Assembly (NCBI GenBank): GCA_946965045.2
Contig: OX337235.1
Span: 3,295,928 to 3,359,927 of the forward strand
DNA from: Epithemia pelagica
Taxonomy: Eukaryota > Bacillariophyta > Bacillariophyceae > Surirellales > Surirellaceae
DNA: 64,000 nt
Direction of reading: 5' to 3'
Below the pieces are notes generated by a model. That model saw only the letters and a list, made by a program, of their open reading frames with translations. It was not told the origin of the DNA and did not search any database. Of the stretch, positions 1 through 10,829 are shown in pieces (within the stretch, counting starts at the first letter, position 1; every line of letters starts with the position of its first letter). The translations under genes were made by a program, and so were the position numbers.

Positions 1-2037
1 CGGCTCCCAACGTTTGAGCAACGCGTGTGGAACGTGCACAGTCAGTTTTCCGTGTCCTATCGACGGGGGAGGCTGTCACCAATGTCACATCCATTGCTCA
101 TCCGTGCTGCTACTATGGCGATGGACGGTTGTTCCATACTCCATGGATACTCAGAGAACTCTCTGTGTAATAGAGAAAAAAGGAGGTGGTCTTGTGTGCT
201 TATCTTTCTTTTAAAATGTGAGCGTTGGTATCTCAGCGGCCCAACCGACTGCATGCACACCCACTGCATATAAGCCCCTTGAGGCTGACTCAGAAAGGCG
301 CATGTCGAGTGTCGTCGAGGGCAGAAAACGCTCGTGCTCCACACAAAACACAAAATATCCGCACTCCGCCGCACAGCATCAGCAGCATGGATTCAACAAA
401 ACCCCAGTCACGAGGAATCAAATTGACGGCAACGACCCATCGATAAAGTGACTATGAAGTTGCGGACCGTGAACGTGGATGATGAATTGTCAGACTTTTG
501 GCTGATGTACCGTAGTCCTCTGACGGGTCTTGCGTAACAGGAGGCGAAGCAAATAAAGTGTTTACTCCGTCTTGATCAACTTTTGTAGCCTTGATCTGGC
601 TACCAATGGTCATGTCTGACTGTTCGAACGTTCGTAGGGCAGAAACGAAGGATATATTCCCCTCCTGTTGATATCACCTAGTGTACTTGTCCAAAAGATA
701 CGAACACCAGGGACGTTAAGGGATTGTAAGGAATGCTGATTGTGGATGGACAGACAGTCCGAAGCTATCTTTTTTTGCCCTGGTCTTGTGAACGATATTG
801 CGTAATAGAGATGGGAGCAGAAGGTTGGTTGGAGTCTTTGGCGGCGATGGTCACGATTTTTCAGTTCCTGAAAGGAGATGCGTAGCACATGAACCATTGT
901 AGGTGATGGATTGAACAACAAAAGTGACGGGCAAGCTAGGACGGCTTGCGTTGCTATCACCAAATCAGTGATACGCGAAGGAATCCCGCCAAGGACATCA
1001 TGTGTTTAGCTTTGTCATTAGAGGAGCTACCCACTCTCAACTCGGTGGGAAGTGCAAAAAGTTGCTGGTGGGGGAAAGAGAGTGTCTTGACAAGAGCGTG
1101 ACAAGAGTGAAGAGTGTTGTCTGTCCGCACTGCGAAAGGGAAAGAGAGGCGGAAATGTGACAGAAACTTTGTCTTTTCGCTAGCCCATTATTCGCCATTA
1201 TTTCCCCTCCATATTGGTGAGGCGGTCAGACATATCCCCAACCCTATCTTTTTTGAATATCGCCCGCCACTCTGCTCCAGGTAGCTCTAAGTATCTCTAA
1301 TTGCCAACACCGCTACATCAAGGTCGGCTTGCGTCCAGTGGTTTCTGAATGCTCATAAATTTGGGCAACCCTCTTGTTCTCGTCTGTCACAAAACCCAAA
1401 ACCGAGGCAAATGCTTGACCATGACGTGAGGTAAGAACCATGGACGGATCATGCTGGGCTGAATCGCATTTAACTTCTCACTACTGCTGCTTATTTCTAA
1501 TCTTGTCGTCTCCTTTTCTTTCTTCTTACTCATCACTGCTGCAATCTTTCCTTTTGTTCTTGCATGATCCTTTGGATTTGTCTCATGTTGTACGAGTAGA
1601 CTGGGTATAAGCTGCTTGTGGTCAAGTGGAATATCCTTCCCTTTCCCCTTCTTGTAATTCTTTTGTCGTTTGATTGTTGGCTGGTTGGTTACTTTCATGT
1701 TTTCTGTAGGATAGATGATTCACTATTCATAGTATCATTGTCAATCATTTCTCAACGACCGAACATTTTGTTGTTTTTGCTTCAAGTAGATGGCTCCATC
1801 TTGCTCTTGCCACTTGCCACACCCTACTTTCCAACTATCAGCTCCTAGAGCTAGAGTCAAACAGCGAATGATTCAATTTGTAGCTGTACAAGCGTGTAAG
1901 AGCTGCTCTGTCGTGTGTTCATGGTGAAACTGAGGGTCATTGACGTGCTCAAAACAGAAAACTGATGTACTACACGAATACAGAAGGCACTAAACTCGGC
2001 TGGCACTTGAGTTCTATTTCTAGTTAATAAAGAAAAG
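1..2037. other. Region without a recognisable gene
   Basis: No open frame here resembles a family I know. The longest ATG-started frame is 103 codons on the minus strand (1387-1698), Lys-rich and without recognisable motif. The stretch contains one arm (1190-1225) of a 36-bp inverted repeat whose partner lies at 10830-10865, and ends at the target site of copia element 1. I see no tRNA or rRNA. It may hold promoter or 3' UTR sequence of a gene beyond the left edge. Confidence 0.5.
1190..1225 (+). repeat. Left arm of a 36-bp inverted repeat
   Basis: This stretch is the exact reverse complement of 10830-10865. The two arms flank copia element 1; without that element they would lie about 1.25 kb apart. 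The match falls off quickly on both sides, so this is a short shared element and not the edge of a long repeat. Confidence 0.8.
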
Positions 2038-2821
2038 TGTTAGAATTCTCACCGTCTATGGTGGTTAGATTCTACATCTCATCGATTCCCCATGTCACAT
2101 AGCCTCGTGCTATCGCATCATGCCCTCTAGCTTCGAGCTATGTTTCCTAGCTTCGCGCTATATCGACCTATATTTCTTCGCAAATCATGAAAAGTGAGAA
2201 TAGATTGACGAACTCACTCTCAAGACTAAATTGGGTCGTGCGGTATTACAACGGACGTAAATTTGGCCGTTGCTCGGACACTGTACTAACGCCCTAAGCG
2301 TACGCGCCCGAAATCATCGAGCGCGCCCAAGCGACATCCGAGCGCTATCGGCATCTATCCGATCCAACGGTCTAAGTATCCCAAGCACGACACACGATCA
2401 CGCGAGACCATATTTCCATTCCCACAATCTCCAAATTGTCAACAAGCTGCGCGCCATGAAAACAACTATGCCAACCCAAAGCAAGAGCTGTTGACCCTGT
2501 ATATGTTATCCGCCCACATATACATGTCATATACATCACATGAATCAACTCCAACTATTCCAAACCTGTTGCCGCCAAGAACCTATGATACATGACCCTT
2601 GGCAGGACCGAACATTTCACGTAGACCTATCGTAGTAATCAACACACAATCTAACAAATATCACCATTTATCACATCCTCTTTTGTGTCCCGACTATCCT
2701 TCTGATAGACTTCGACTTGCTTGCTTCTCTGACCCTGAGAAGCTTGTATCGGTTGGTGACCTACCTGATTGTCTGCTCTACCGAGCATCAATGTCCCTAC
2801 GATTCAGAAAGAATTGTAACA
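2038..2821 (+). repeat. 5' LTR of copia element 1
   Basis: Starts TGTTAG and ends TGTAACA. It appears base-for-base the same as 9640-10423. It contains three spaced 13-bp palindromic motifs of the form TAGCnTCGnGCTA at 2100-2112, 2128-2140 and 2148-2160. Short frames inside it (for example 2270-2494) also occur in the other LTR and show no sign of coding. Confidence 0.95.
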
Positions 2822-2890
2822 GATTAACAGTCTCAAAGCTTATTTCCTTGTGGTTTCATGGATACTAACGAGATTATCACTCCTGTATGA

Positions 2891-3637
2891 CAGATCTATC
2901 GAGCCAACCTGCATCCCGGGCAGCCCGATACCCTGGTGCAGCAGGAACTGGTGCCGACGCCGAAGGCAGCCAACACATCGGTCAACATCTCCGTCGACAG
3001 TTCCAACAGCAACCCATTCGAGACTCCAACCCAGCCTCACGCTCCGATCCCTGCGCCGTTGCTTCGGCCCCCGAGTCCGCCTCGTCGGCTCGTCCCTTCT
3101 CGATCCCGTCGTACCACCCGGTTGATTGCTGATCATATCAAGTACTTCCGCCAACCAACTTGTTCGACCTTCGATCCCGAGATCATCCGTGGGGAGACCC
3201 AGATCGAACGCCAGTTCCAATCGGTGACCCACATCGTCGACCAAGAAGACATTGACCGTCTGAACGACCAACTTCACCGCTCTCCGAGGCGTCGCCTCAT
3301 CTTTGCCGCCCTCTCGGGCAACCCCATCCGTACTGTCCACCTCCGCTTCCTAACCTTCGAGCGCCCAACTGGATACTACAATACCATCTACGTCGTGAAC
3401 GCGACGACTTGCCCTCTGCCTCCTAACGTTGTACGCCTAGATAACTACGTTGCCTACATCCACGAGGTCCATACCATCGAGGACCATCGTGCAACTATCT
3501 ACCCTTTGCGTACCGAGGTCGAGAACCACCTGGCTGAAGGTGATACCCCTTCTTCTGTTGCTTGTGCTGCCCCATCTGAGCCTGGAAGCGACTCTGATCA
3601 TTCGGAAGAGGGTGAGGATTCAGAGACCGAAGCTTAA
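2891..3637 (+). CDS. Accessory ORF of copia element 1, unknown function, no ATG
   Basis: An open frame of about 248 codons lies between the 5' LTR and gag-pol, after an in-frame TGA at 2888-2890. It has no ATG anywhere; the first near-cognate codon is GTG at 2936. The product would be Pro/Arg-rich at the start (about residues 20-60 after the GTG), then a compact region with hydrophobic patterning, then an acidic Ser/Glu tail. I recognise no family. An ATG at 2887 opens an overlapping frame that stops at 3132, so expression could use that ATG plus a frameshift, or a splice acceptor: CAG occurs at 2891-2893 just upstream. It might be an extra gag-like or regulatory protein, or a decayed one. 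The clean length within an otherwise young element argues that it is real. Confidence 0.45.
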   Translation, partial: QIYRANLHPGQPDTLVQQELVPTPKAANTSVNISVDSSNSNPFETPTQPHAPIPAPLLRPPSPPRRLVPSRSRRTTRLIADHIKYFRQPTCSTFDPEIIRGETQIERQFQSVTHIVDQEDIDRLNDQLHRSPRRRLIFAALSGNPIRTVHLRFLTFERPTGYYNTIYVVNATTCPLPPNVVRLDNYVAYIHEVHTIEDHRATIYPLRTEVENHLAEGDTPSSVACAAPSEPGSDSDHSEEGEDSETEA

Positions 3638-3734
3638 TTACTCATAGTTAACTCCCGTCCTCTCAAAACCTTTCCAAGACTTAAACTCAACGCACATCCG
3701 GGTACCCTTGGTCGCACAACACGCCACACATTCC

Positions 3735-3957
3735 CGTCAAATCGCGAAAATTCGGCGAAAATTTGTTGAAACTCGGCGAAAATTTGTCGAAATCAACGGA
3801 AATTTCCAGGAGTCGCACATCACAACACACATCCGGGTATTACATACGTGGTACATACGTGGCACACGTGGTACATCCGGGTTCACATCACATCACACAT
3901 TAAATAAACCACATCACACCGCACATTAAATAAACATCGAACCAACCAAATAACACC
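3735..3957 (+). repeat. Short tandem repeats in the gag-pol leader
   Basis: The stretch before the gag-pol ATG contains repeated motifs: GCGAAAATTTGT-like units at 3735-3810, ACATACGTGG/ACATCCGGGT units at 3828-3880, and two copies of CACATTAAATAAAC (about 3895-3955). No gene is visible. It probably forms part of the untranslated leader or packaging region of the element. Confidence 0.6.
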
Positions 3958-6900
3958 ATGGATCCTCAATCACCCAAGACACCTACGACTCCTAAGGGAG
4001 AAGATAACCAAGACAATGTCTCGGACACAGACCTATTCGACCACATCATATTTACTGTCTGCCAATTCTTTACCAAAGAAAGGGCTGACTACTTAATGAA
4101 ATGGATGAAATACCATGGTTTTGAGAACATTACCCATGTTATCTCGTATATGCAAACTAATACCGAGGAATCCATGAAGGAACTGACACAATACAAGGTC
4201 AACAAACAGACACATGATCTACAAGGCCCCACAAGACAGCAGATCAAGCTCTTGGCTTATTGGGCCACATACAAGACCAATGAAATTCAAGACGAGCTAT
4301 CCAATAGCGACTGGATGAACCTAACGAGGAAAGAATTCAACACTTGGAGGATCAACACAGATTTCTCTAAGGGACCACCTAGCCAAGTCCCAGTCTCGCC
4401 AATGAAGTCACCGTCATCTGTGAAATCTGTCAGCACAGTTACTGCCGCATCCCAATCTCAACAAGACCTTACAGCATTCAGAAAGGGAACTAAGCGCGAC
4501 GCAACTGCATATGAGGTATTCAAGGATGAACGATACTACGATTCATTCTGGCGTGTATTCAAGACTACAGCTAAGGCTCAAGGCCTATCCAACGTTCTGA
4601 ATTTCAAATACACACCACCCCATGATGATGAGTATGCCGAAGAACTTTTTCAAGAGCAACAAGTATTTCTTTACTCCGTTCTTGTCCGTATCATTCAGAC
4701 TGACCAAGGTCGAGCCTATGTACGTGAACATGAACATGATGAAGATGCGCGTGCCGTATTGCAGAAGTTACACTCTTTGCATACCGAATCCGACCTAGCA
4801 AAGCGAGAAGTCCTCCGCTTAACCAACTACATTTCCAATCTACGTCTTGACGACACATGGCGCGGAACAACACGTCAATTTCTTCTACACTTTCAAGAGC
4901 AGCTACGTTTGCTAGACAATTTAGTGACATTGTCTGATCGCATCCCTGATCATACCAGGATGACCTTCCTCATGCAAGCTGTAGAAAAGGTACCTGATCT
5001 CCGCCGAGTCAAGATCTTGGATAATGTGGTGAACACCAAATCCGGTGCAAAATCCCTTTGCTATCAATCATACTTCCGTCTCCTTCTAGACGCAGCTTAT
5101 GACCATGATCAAGCAACCCAGTCATCTGTTCATAGTCGCCGTCGACATGTCAAACAACATGAATCACTATATGGCCAAGATACAGATGCTGACATAACCT
5201 CACAAGATGATATGGAGTATCATGTCCACAACACCAAAGCGACATCTGAATCTCCATCCTCTTCGTCCAAGGTTAGTCTACCGCGTGACCTATGGTTCAA
5301 ACTTTCTGAAGAAGATCGCAAGTTGATCATTGAATATAACAAGATGATTCAAGCACCTTCATCAACAACACCGAGGACAGTGCAAACACATGCCCTCGAC
5401 ATTGATCCGGAACCTGATCCTGATCCCAATCAAGTTGTATCTGATGACGACTCACCTGGCGTAGTCACTGAGCATTCAGATGATTCAGATCCGGTTACAC
5501 AATTTATCAACCAAGCCATGACGACTGATATCAATCACCCGGCAACTGACCTGACTAGTGTTCTTTCTAACGCCAAGTCCAAGACGAGCAAGAAGGTTAC
5601 TTTCAAAGCCAACATGCATAAACAAGCAGGACATGTTCCACGCTATCTGTTTTCCAGGAAATCTACTTTACCAGGGAATCAATTGATTGACCGTGGTGCT
5701 AATGGAGGACTTGCTGGTTCTGACATGCGCATCCTTTCTAAGACTGGCCGCCATATCACTATTGTGGGTATTGATAACCATGAACTTACTGGACTTCCTG
5801 TCGTCACATGTGCCGCAAAGTTTGAGACCAATGATGGACCTATTGTCGGCATCTTCAATGAATATGCTTATTATGGGAAGGGCTTATCTATCCATGCTCC
5901 TGGTCAATTCGAGCATTTCGGACTTGCTGTTGATGAACGATCTGTTAAAGTTGATGGTAAACAACGCATCACTACACTTGATGGTCGTGCCATACCCCTT
6001 CACATCAAGGATGGGTTAGCCTACATCCACTCCTTGGGTATCCCCAGCGACGATGACATGGATACCTTACCTCAGATCATCTTCACGTCACCCGACACAT
6101 GGGATCCTGGTGTTCTGGACCATTCGTATTCTCCCACACCCTCTGACAATGATCCTGATTGGAAACACGTCAAGACTGATGGTAGTATGTCGAACCACCC
6201 ATATGACAACTATGGGGAGTACACTGATCGTGTTGTTTGTAACCTCAATCTCCTTTTGGATCTCCCATATGATCATGGACCTGACGACGCACCCTTCTTT
6301 TCTATCTATGCTGACGCAGAAGGTAATGATCCTACACTTCATGCCTCTGTCCACCGTCGTTACCAGGAAGCGTATGACTGGAAGAAGTTCCGTCCATTCT
6401 TTGGTTGGCAATCTGAAGATGTTATTGCCGATACGTTCAAGCACACTACACGTAATGGTAGCATTACTTTTGACCACGACACCCTCAAGAAACATTTCAA
6501 GGCTCGCAATCCGGTCCTTAATATACCTCGACGCCATGAACCCGTTGCTACTGACTCGGTTTTCTCCGACACCCCTGCTGTTGACCATGGCGGTAAAGTC
6601 GCACAAATCTTTGTTGGTCGAGATACTCTGGTTACTGATATCTATGGGATCAAGTCAACCAAACAGTTTGTCAATACTCTTCAGGACAACATCCGGTTTC
6701 GTGGTGCCATGGAGACTCTTATCAGTGATGGTGGTTCATCTCTCATCTCTCAAAAGGTTAAAGACATTCTTCGCACTTTGCTTATTGGGGAGTATCGATC
6801 CGAACCTTATCATCAACACCAGAATAAGGCTGAAAACCGTTACCAGACCGTTAAACGTATGACCAACGCTCTCATGAATGCCACTGGTTGCCCTGCCAAC

Positions 6901-9645
6901 ACCTGGCTTCTTTGCCTTGAGTATGTCTGTGACTTATTGAACCATACGTCATCACCCACCCACTCCGGTCGCACTCCTCTTGAGGCTCTCTCCGGACGCC
7001 CACCCGACATTACTCATCTCTTGTTCTTTCCTTTCTGGGATGAGGTTTACTATCGTGTCGACCCCACTGAACCCAATTCCGGTTCATATCCATCTTCTTC
7101 TGATGAGCAACTTGGCCACTGGGTTGGTTTTGCTCACAACGTTGGTGATTCTTTTACTTGGAAGATTCTCACCCAGGATAACCAGATCATCTACCGTTCT
7201 GCCGTTCGCCGTGTTGAATCCACTACACCTAACCTACGTGTGGATCGACCTTCAGGGGAGGATTCGTCTGACAAGGATGACAATGATAAGCAAGCTGACA
7301 CTGTCTTCATTCGCAGTGATAGTGAAGATCCATCCAAACCAATGCCCACGATCGATTTTGACGACATGATAGGACGCACATTCCTATGCGACACAGAAGA
7401 AAATGGGGAGCGACACCGTGCACGTGTCATCAAACGAGTCATTGATCTTAATGAAGAAGCAACGAAACAGGAAGAACGTGTCAAGTATATCTACCGAAAG
7501 ACAAATTCTGATGTTGATGAGATGATATCCTATAATCAACTCATGGAGTATATCGAACGAGATAACCAAGCTCAAACCTCTGGAGATAATCTTTTCAGGT
7601 TCAGGGACGTCATTGCCCATCAAGGCCCACTGAACACAACTGATCCAGATTACAAGGGGAGCAAATATAATTTGCTTGTTGATTGGGAAACTGGGGAGAC
7701 TACCTATGAACCTTTATCACTCATCGCCAATGATGATCCGATCACTGTAGCAATTTATGGAAAGAAACATGATTTACTCAACGAACCTGGATGGAAGCAT
7801 TTGAAACGTTATGTCAAAACAAGCAAACGTCTCATTCGAGCAGCCAAACAGTCAAGGATTAAACAAGTTCACCATTCCGTCAAGTATAAGTTTGGATTCC
7901 AAGTACCACGCAATTATGAGGAAGCTGTCACTCTTGATAAACAACATGGCAACACAAAGTGGCAAGATGCAACAGAATTAGAATTGTCACAGATCCAGTC
8001 CTACAAGACATTCAAGGATTTTGGGAAAGCCATCTTCATTAAAGGGAAAGTATCCAATGCACCTGAAGGATATCATAAGATACGTGTACATCTTGTCTTT
8101 GACGTAAAACATGATGGACGACATAAAGCAAGACTTGTCGCAGATGGACATCTCACGAAAGAACCTGTTGAGACAATCTATTCAGGTGTTGTTTCCATTC
8201 GCAACCTCCGCATTGCCTTATTCCTGGGTACTTTGAATGACTTGGAAATATGGGGAGCAGATATTGGAAACGCATATCTGGAAGCCTTGACAGGGGAGAA
8301 ACTTTTCATTGTCGCAGGACCTGAATTCAAGGAATTAGAAGGTCACATCCTGATTATATACAAGGCACTTTATGGATTGAAGTCATCAGGCGCACGCTGG
8401 CATGATGTCTTATTCGATGTTTTGACAGACATGGGATTTTCACCAAGCAAAGCAGATCCGGATATCTGGATGAGGAAGGCACCTGGAGAAGACTGTTACG
8501 AATACATTGCCGTATACGTTGATGACTTAGCCATTATTTCTACTGATCCTGGGAATATCTGCAAGATCCTGAAGGAGAAATACAACTTCAAACTCAAAGG
8601 AGATGGACCTATTGATTTCCACTTGGGATGTTGTTACACCAAGGATTCTGATGGAACATTAGTAGCAGATCCAAGACGCTACATTGGTAAGATGATGGAC
8701 ACTTTCGAACGAATCTTCAAGGAGAAACCCAAGAAAGCCAAAACACCTCTTATTGGTGGAGACCATCCTGAATTGGACGATTCTGAGCTCCTTGATGAAG
8801 AAGGTACTAACCATTTCCAAACTCTGATTGGACAACTTCAATGGGTGATCACTATTGGTCGTTTCGACGTCTTCACCGCTACAATGACGCTATCACGCTT
8901 TCGTGCTGCTCCGAGGAAAGGACATCTTGATAGAGCCAAGCGTATCTATGGATACCTTGCACATCTCCCAGAAGGCGCAATCAGATTTAGGATTGGAGAG
9001 CCTGATTATTCAAGTCTTCCTACCCAAGAATTTGATTGGACTCGCACTGTCTATTCGAATGCAAGTGAACGTATTCCTGAAGACTGCCCAACACCTCTTG
9101 GCCGCTATGTTACTACAACTCATTATGTTGATGCCAATCTCATGCATGACATAGTCACTGGTAAATCCGTCACTGCTGTTCTACATTTGTTGAACGGAAC
9201 ACCTATTGACTGGTACAGCAAGAGACAGAGCACAGTGGAAACTGCTACCTATGGATCCGAGTTCGTGGCTGCAAGGACAGCAATAGATCAGATTACAGAA
9301 TTACGACATTCTCTCCGCTACCTTGGAGTACCTATCCGAGAGCGAAGTTACATGTACGGAGATAACAGATCTGTTGTGCTCAATGCAACCGTTCCTCATT
9401 CCATACTATCCAAGAGACACCATCTTCTGTCATACCACCGAGTTCGTGAAGCCATCGCAGCAAAGTATGTTGCATTCTACTGGAAAGATGGAAAGACCAA
9501 CCCCGCCGATATCCTTAGCAAACATTGGGATTTCGTATCTATCTGGCCCATGCTCAAGCCATTGTTGTTTTGGAAAGGAGAAGTTCAAGACCTCAACAAA
9601 TCCAATGATGACAAGGCTGAAACGACGAGTTGTGGGGAGTGTTAG
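3958..9645 (+). CDS. Copia gag-pol polyprotein, element 1 (1895 aa)
   Basis: A single ORF starts at an ATG in the context ACACC-ATG. The protease region carries D578-R-G-A where D-S/T-G is usual. Integrase residues D866, D924 and E959 fit a D,D35E core. A YNLLVDW...EPLSLI segment near residues 1225-1250 resembles a chromodomain. Reverse transcriptase carries D1435 (GADIGNAYL) and the YVDD box with D1522/D1523. RNase H carries D1725, E1768 and D1802. I find no CCHC zinc knuckle in the gag part and no clear HHCC zinc site before the integrase core. The stop TAG is supplied by bases 4-6 of the 3' LTR, so the frame runs right to the end of the internal region. No stop or frameshift breaks it, so it is probably able to produce a full polyprotein. 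Confidence 0.93.
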   Translation: MDPQSPKTPTTPKGEDNQDNVSDTDLFDHIIFTVCQFFTKERADYLMKWMKYHGFENITHVISYMQTNTEESMKELTQYKVNKQTHDLQGPTRQQIKLLAYWATYKTNEIQDELSNSDWMNLTRKEFNTWRINTDFSKGPPSQVPVSPMKSPSSVKSVSTVTAASQSQQDLTAFRKGTKRDATAYEVFKDERYYDSFWRVFKTTAKAQGLSNVLNFKYTPPHDDEYAEELFQEQQVFLYSVLVRIIQTDQGRAYVREHEHDEDARAVLQKLHSLHTESDLAKREVLRLTNYISNLRLDDTWRGTTRQFLLHFQEQLRLLDNLVTLSDRIPDHTRMTFLMQAVEKVPDLRRVKILDNVVNTKSGAKSLCYQSYFRLLLDAAYDHDQATQSSVHSRRRHVKQHESLYGQDTDADITSQDDMEYHVHNTKATSESPSSSSKVSLPRDLWFKLSEEDRKLIIEYNKMIQAPSSTTPRTVQTHALDIDPEPDPDPNQVVSDDDSPGVVTEHSDDSDPVTQFINQAMTTDINHPATDLTSVLSNAKSKTSKKVTFKANMHKQAGHVPRYLFSRKSTLPGNQLIDRGANGGLAGSDMRILSKTGRHITIVGIDNHELTGLPVVTCAAKFETNDGPIVGIFNEYAYYGKGLSIHAPGQFEHFGLAVDERSVKVDGKQRITTLDGRAIPLHIKDGLAYIHSLGIPSDDDMDTLPQIIFTSPDTWDPGVLDHSYSPTPSDNDPDWKHVKTDGSMSNHPYDNYGEYTDRVVCNLNLLLDLPYDHGPDDAPFFSIYADAEGNDPTLHASVHRRYQEAYDWKKFRPFFGWQSEDVIADTFKHTTRNGSITFDHDTLKKHFKARNPVLNIPRRHEPVATDSVFSDTPAVDHGGKVAQIFVGRDTLVTDIYGIKSTKQFVNTLQDNIRFRGAMETLISDGGSSLISQKVKDILRTLLIGEYRSEPYHQHQNKAENRYQTVKRMTNALMNATGCPANTWLLCLEYVCDLLNHTSSPTHSGRTPLEALSGRPPDITHLLFFPFWDEVYYRVDPTEPNSGSYPSSSDEQLGHWVGFAHNVGDSFTWKILTQDNQIIYRSAVRRVESTTPNLRVDRPSGEDSSDKDDNDKQADTVFIRSDSEDPSKPMPTIDFDDMIGRTFLCDTEENGERHRARVIKRVIDLNEEATKQEERVKYIYRKTNSDVDEMISYNQLMEYIERDNQAQTSGDNLFRFRDVIAHQGPLNTTDPDYKGSKYNLLVDWETGETTYEPLSLIANDDPITVAIYGKKHDLLNEPGWKHLKRYVKTSKRLIRAAKQSRIKQVHHSVKYKFGFQVPRNYEEAVTLDKQHGNTKWQDATELELSQIQSYKTFKDFGKAIFIKGKVSNAPEGYHKIRVHLVFDVKHDGRHKARLVADGHLTKEPVETIYSGVVSIRNLRIALFLGTLNDLEIWGADIGNAYLEALTGEKLFIVAGPEFKELEGHILIIYKALYGLKSSGARWHDVLFDVLTDMGFSPSKADPDIWMRKAPGEDCYEYIAVYVDDLAIISTDPGNICKILKEKYNFKLKGDGPIDFHLGCCYTKDSDGTLVADPRRYIGKMMDTFERIFKEKPKKAKTPLIGGDHPELDDSELLDEEGTNHFQTLIGQLQWVITIGRFDVFTATMTLSRFRAAPRKGHLDRAKRIYGYLAHLPEGAIRFRIGEPDYSSLPTQEFDWTRTVYSNASERIPEDCPTPLGRYVTTTHYVDANLMHDIVTGKSVTAVLHLLNGTPIDWYSKRQSTVETATYGSEFVAARTAIDQITELRHSLRYLGVPIRERSYMYGDNRSVVLNATVPHSILSKRHHLLSYHRVREAIAAKYVAFYWKDGKTNPADILSKHWDFVSIWPMLKPLLFWKGEVQDLNKSNDDKAETTSCGEC

Positions 9646-10423
9646 AATTCTCACCGTCTATGGTGGTTAGATTCTACATCTCATCGATTCCCCATGTCAC
9701 ATAGCCTCGTGCTATCGCATCATGCCCTCTAGCTTCGAGCTATGTTTCCTAGCTTCGCGCTATATCGACCTATATTTCTTCGCAAATCATGAAAAGTGAG
9801 AATAGATTGACGAACTCACTCTCAAGACTAAATTGGGTCGTGCGGTATTACAACGGACGTAAATTTGGCCGTTGCTCGGACACTGTACTAACGCCCTAAG
9901 CGTACGCGCCCGAAATCATCGAGCGCGCCCAAGCGACATCCGAGCGCTATCGGCATCTATCCGATCCAACGGTCTAAGTATCCCAAGCACGACACACGAT
10001 CACGCGAGACCATATTTCCATTCCCACAATCTCCAAATTGTCAACAAGCTGCGCGCCATGAAAACAACTATGCCAACCCAAAGCAAGAGCTGTTGACCCT
10101 GTATATGTTATCCGCCCACATATACATGTCATATACATCACATGAATCAACTCCAACTATTCCAAACCTGTTGCCGCCAAGAACCTATGATACATGACCC
10201 TTGGCAGGACCGAACATTTCACGTAGACCTATCGTAGTAATCAACACACAATCTAACAAATATCACCATTTATCACATCCTCTTTTGTGTCCCGACTATC
10301 CTTCTGATAGACTTCGACTTGCTTGCTTCTCTGACCCTGAGAAGCTTGTATCGGTTGGTGACCTACCTGATTGTCTGCTCTACCGAGCATCAATGTCCCT
10401 ACGATTCAGAAAGAATTGTAACA
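9640..10423 (+). repeat. 3' LTR of copia element 1
   Basis: Appears identical to 2038-2821 (offset 7602). The first six bases TGTTAG contain the stop codon of gag-pol. The LTR is followed directly by the AAAAG target duplication. Confidence 0.95.
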
Positions 10424-10829
10424 AAAAGGAGGTCTATAGTCTGTGGATAAATGCAATGGAAGATTTGGGTATCATTTCGACAGAAATAAACAATGGCAAG
10501 TAATGAGCTGCTGAGCCAGAGACACAGCAGATGAGCAGACTCTCGTCCCATGAGCAGAGCAAGCAAAAGTGACAAGTGTGAGTGAGCATGAGCAATGTAA
10601 TTGTCATGGCAATCCTCAATGGATCAAGCTCACCTGGAATGTCATTGATACGATGTGCTTTGGCAAGAGAAAAGGATTGTGTGCTTGTCCGGCATTATGA
10701 ATTATGAAACAACCAACCGTCATCCACGCAGGGCCGCTTGCTGGCAGTTGGAGAGCTGGCAAAGCCACCCCATTTGAGAGCAAGCTCTCCCTAGCACGTG
10801 TCCACGAAACGCGACCGAGTTTGGTCTGG

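Larger units (their letters stand above)
2038..10423 (+). mobile_element. Complete Ty1/copia LTR retrotransposon (element 1)
   Basis: The element has two 784-bp direct LTRs that look identical where compared, each beginning TGTTA and ending TAACA, and it is flanked by the 5-bp target duplication AAAAG (2033-2037 and 10424-10428). Between the LTRs are an accessory ORF without ATG (2891-3637), a repeat-rich leader, and one uninterrupted 1895-codon gag-pol ORF in the order protease, integrase, reverse transcriptase, RNase H, which is the Ty1/copia order. A short purine tract (TGGGGAG) abuts the 3' LTR. I could not identify a convincing primer-binding site after the 5' LTR. Matching LTRs, intact ORF and clean target duplication indicate recent insertion into intergenic DNA. 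Confidence 0.95.

Noticed and set aside
2822-2870. Primer-binding site of copia element 1
   Set aside because: The sequence after the LTR does not start with TGG; a TGGTTTCATGG stretch at 2851 is some 30 bases away, so I could not support a tRNA assignment.
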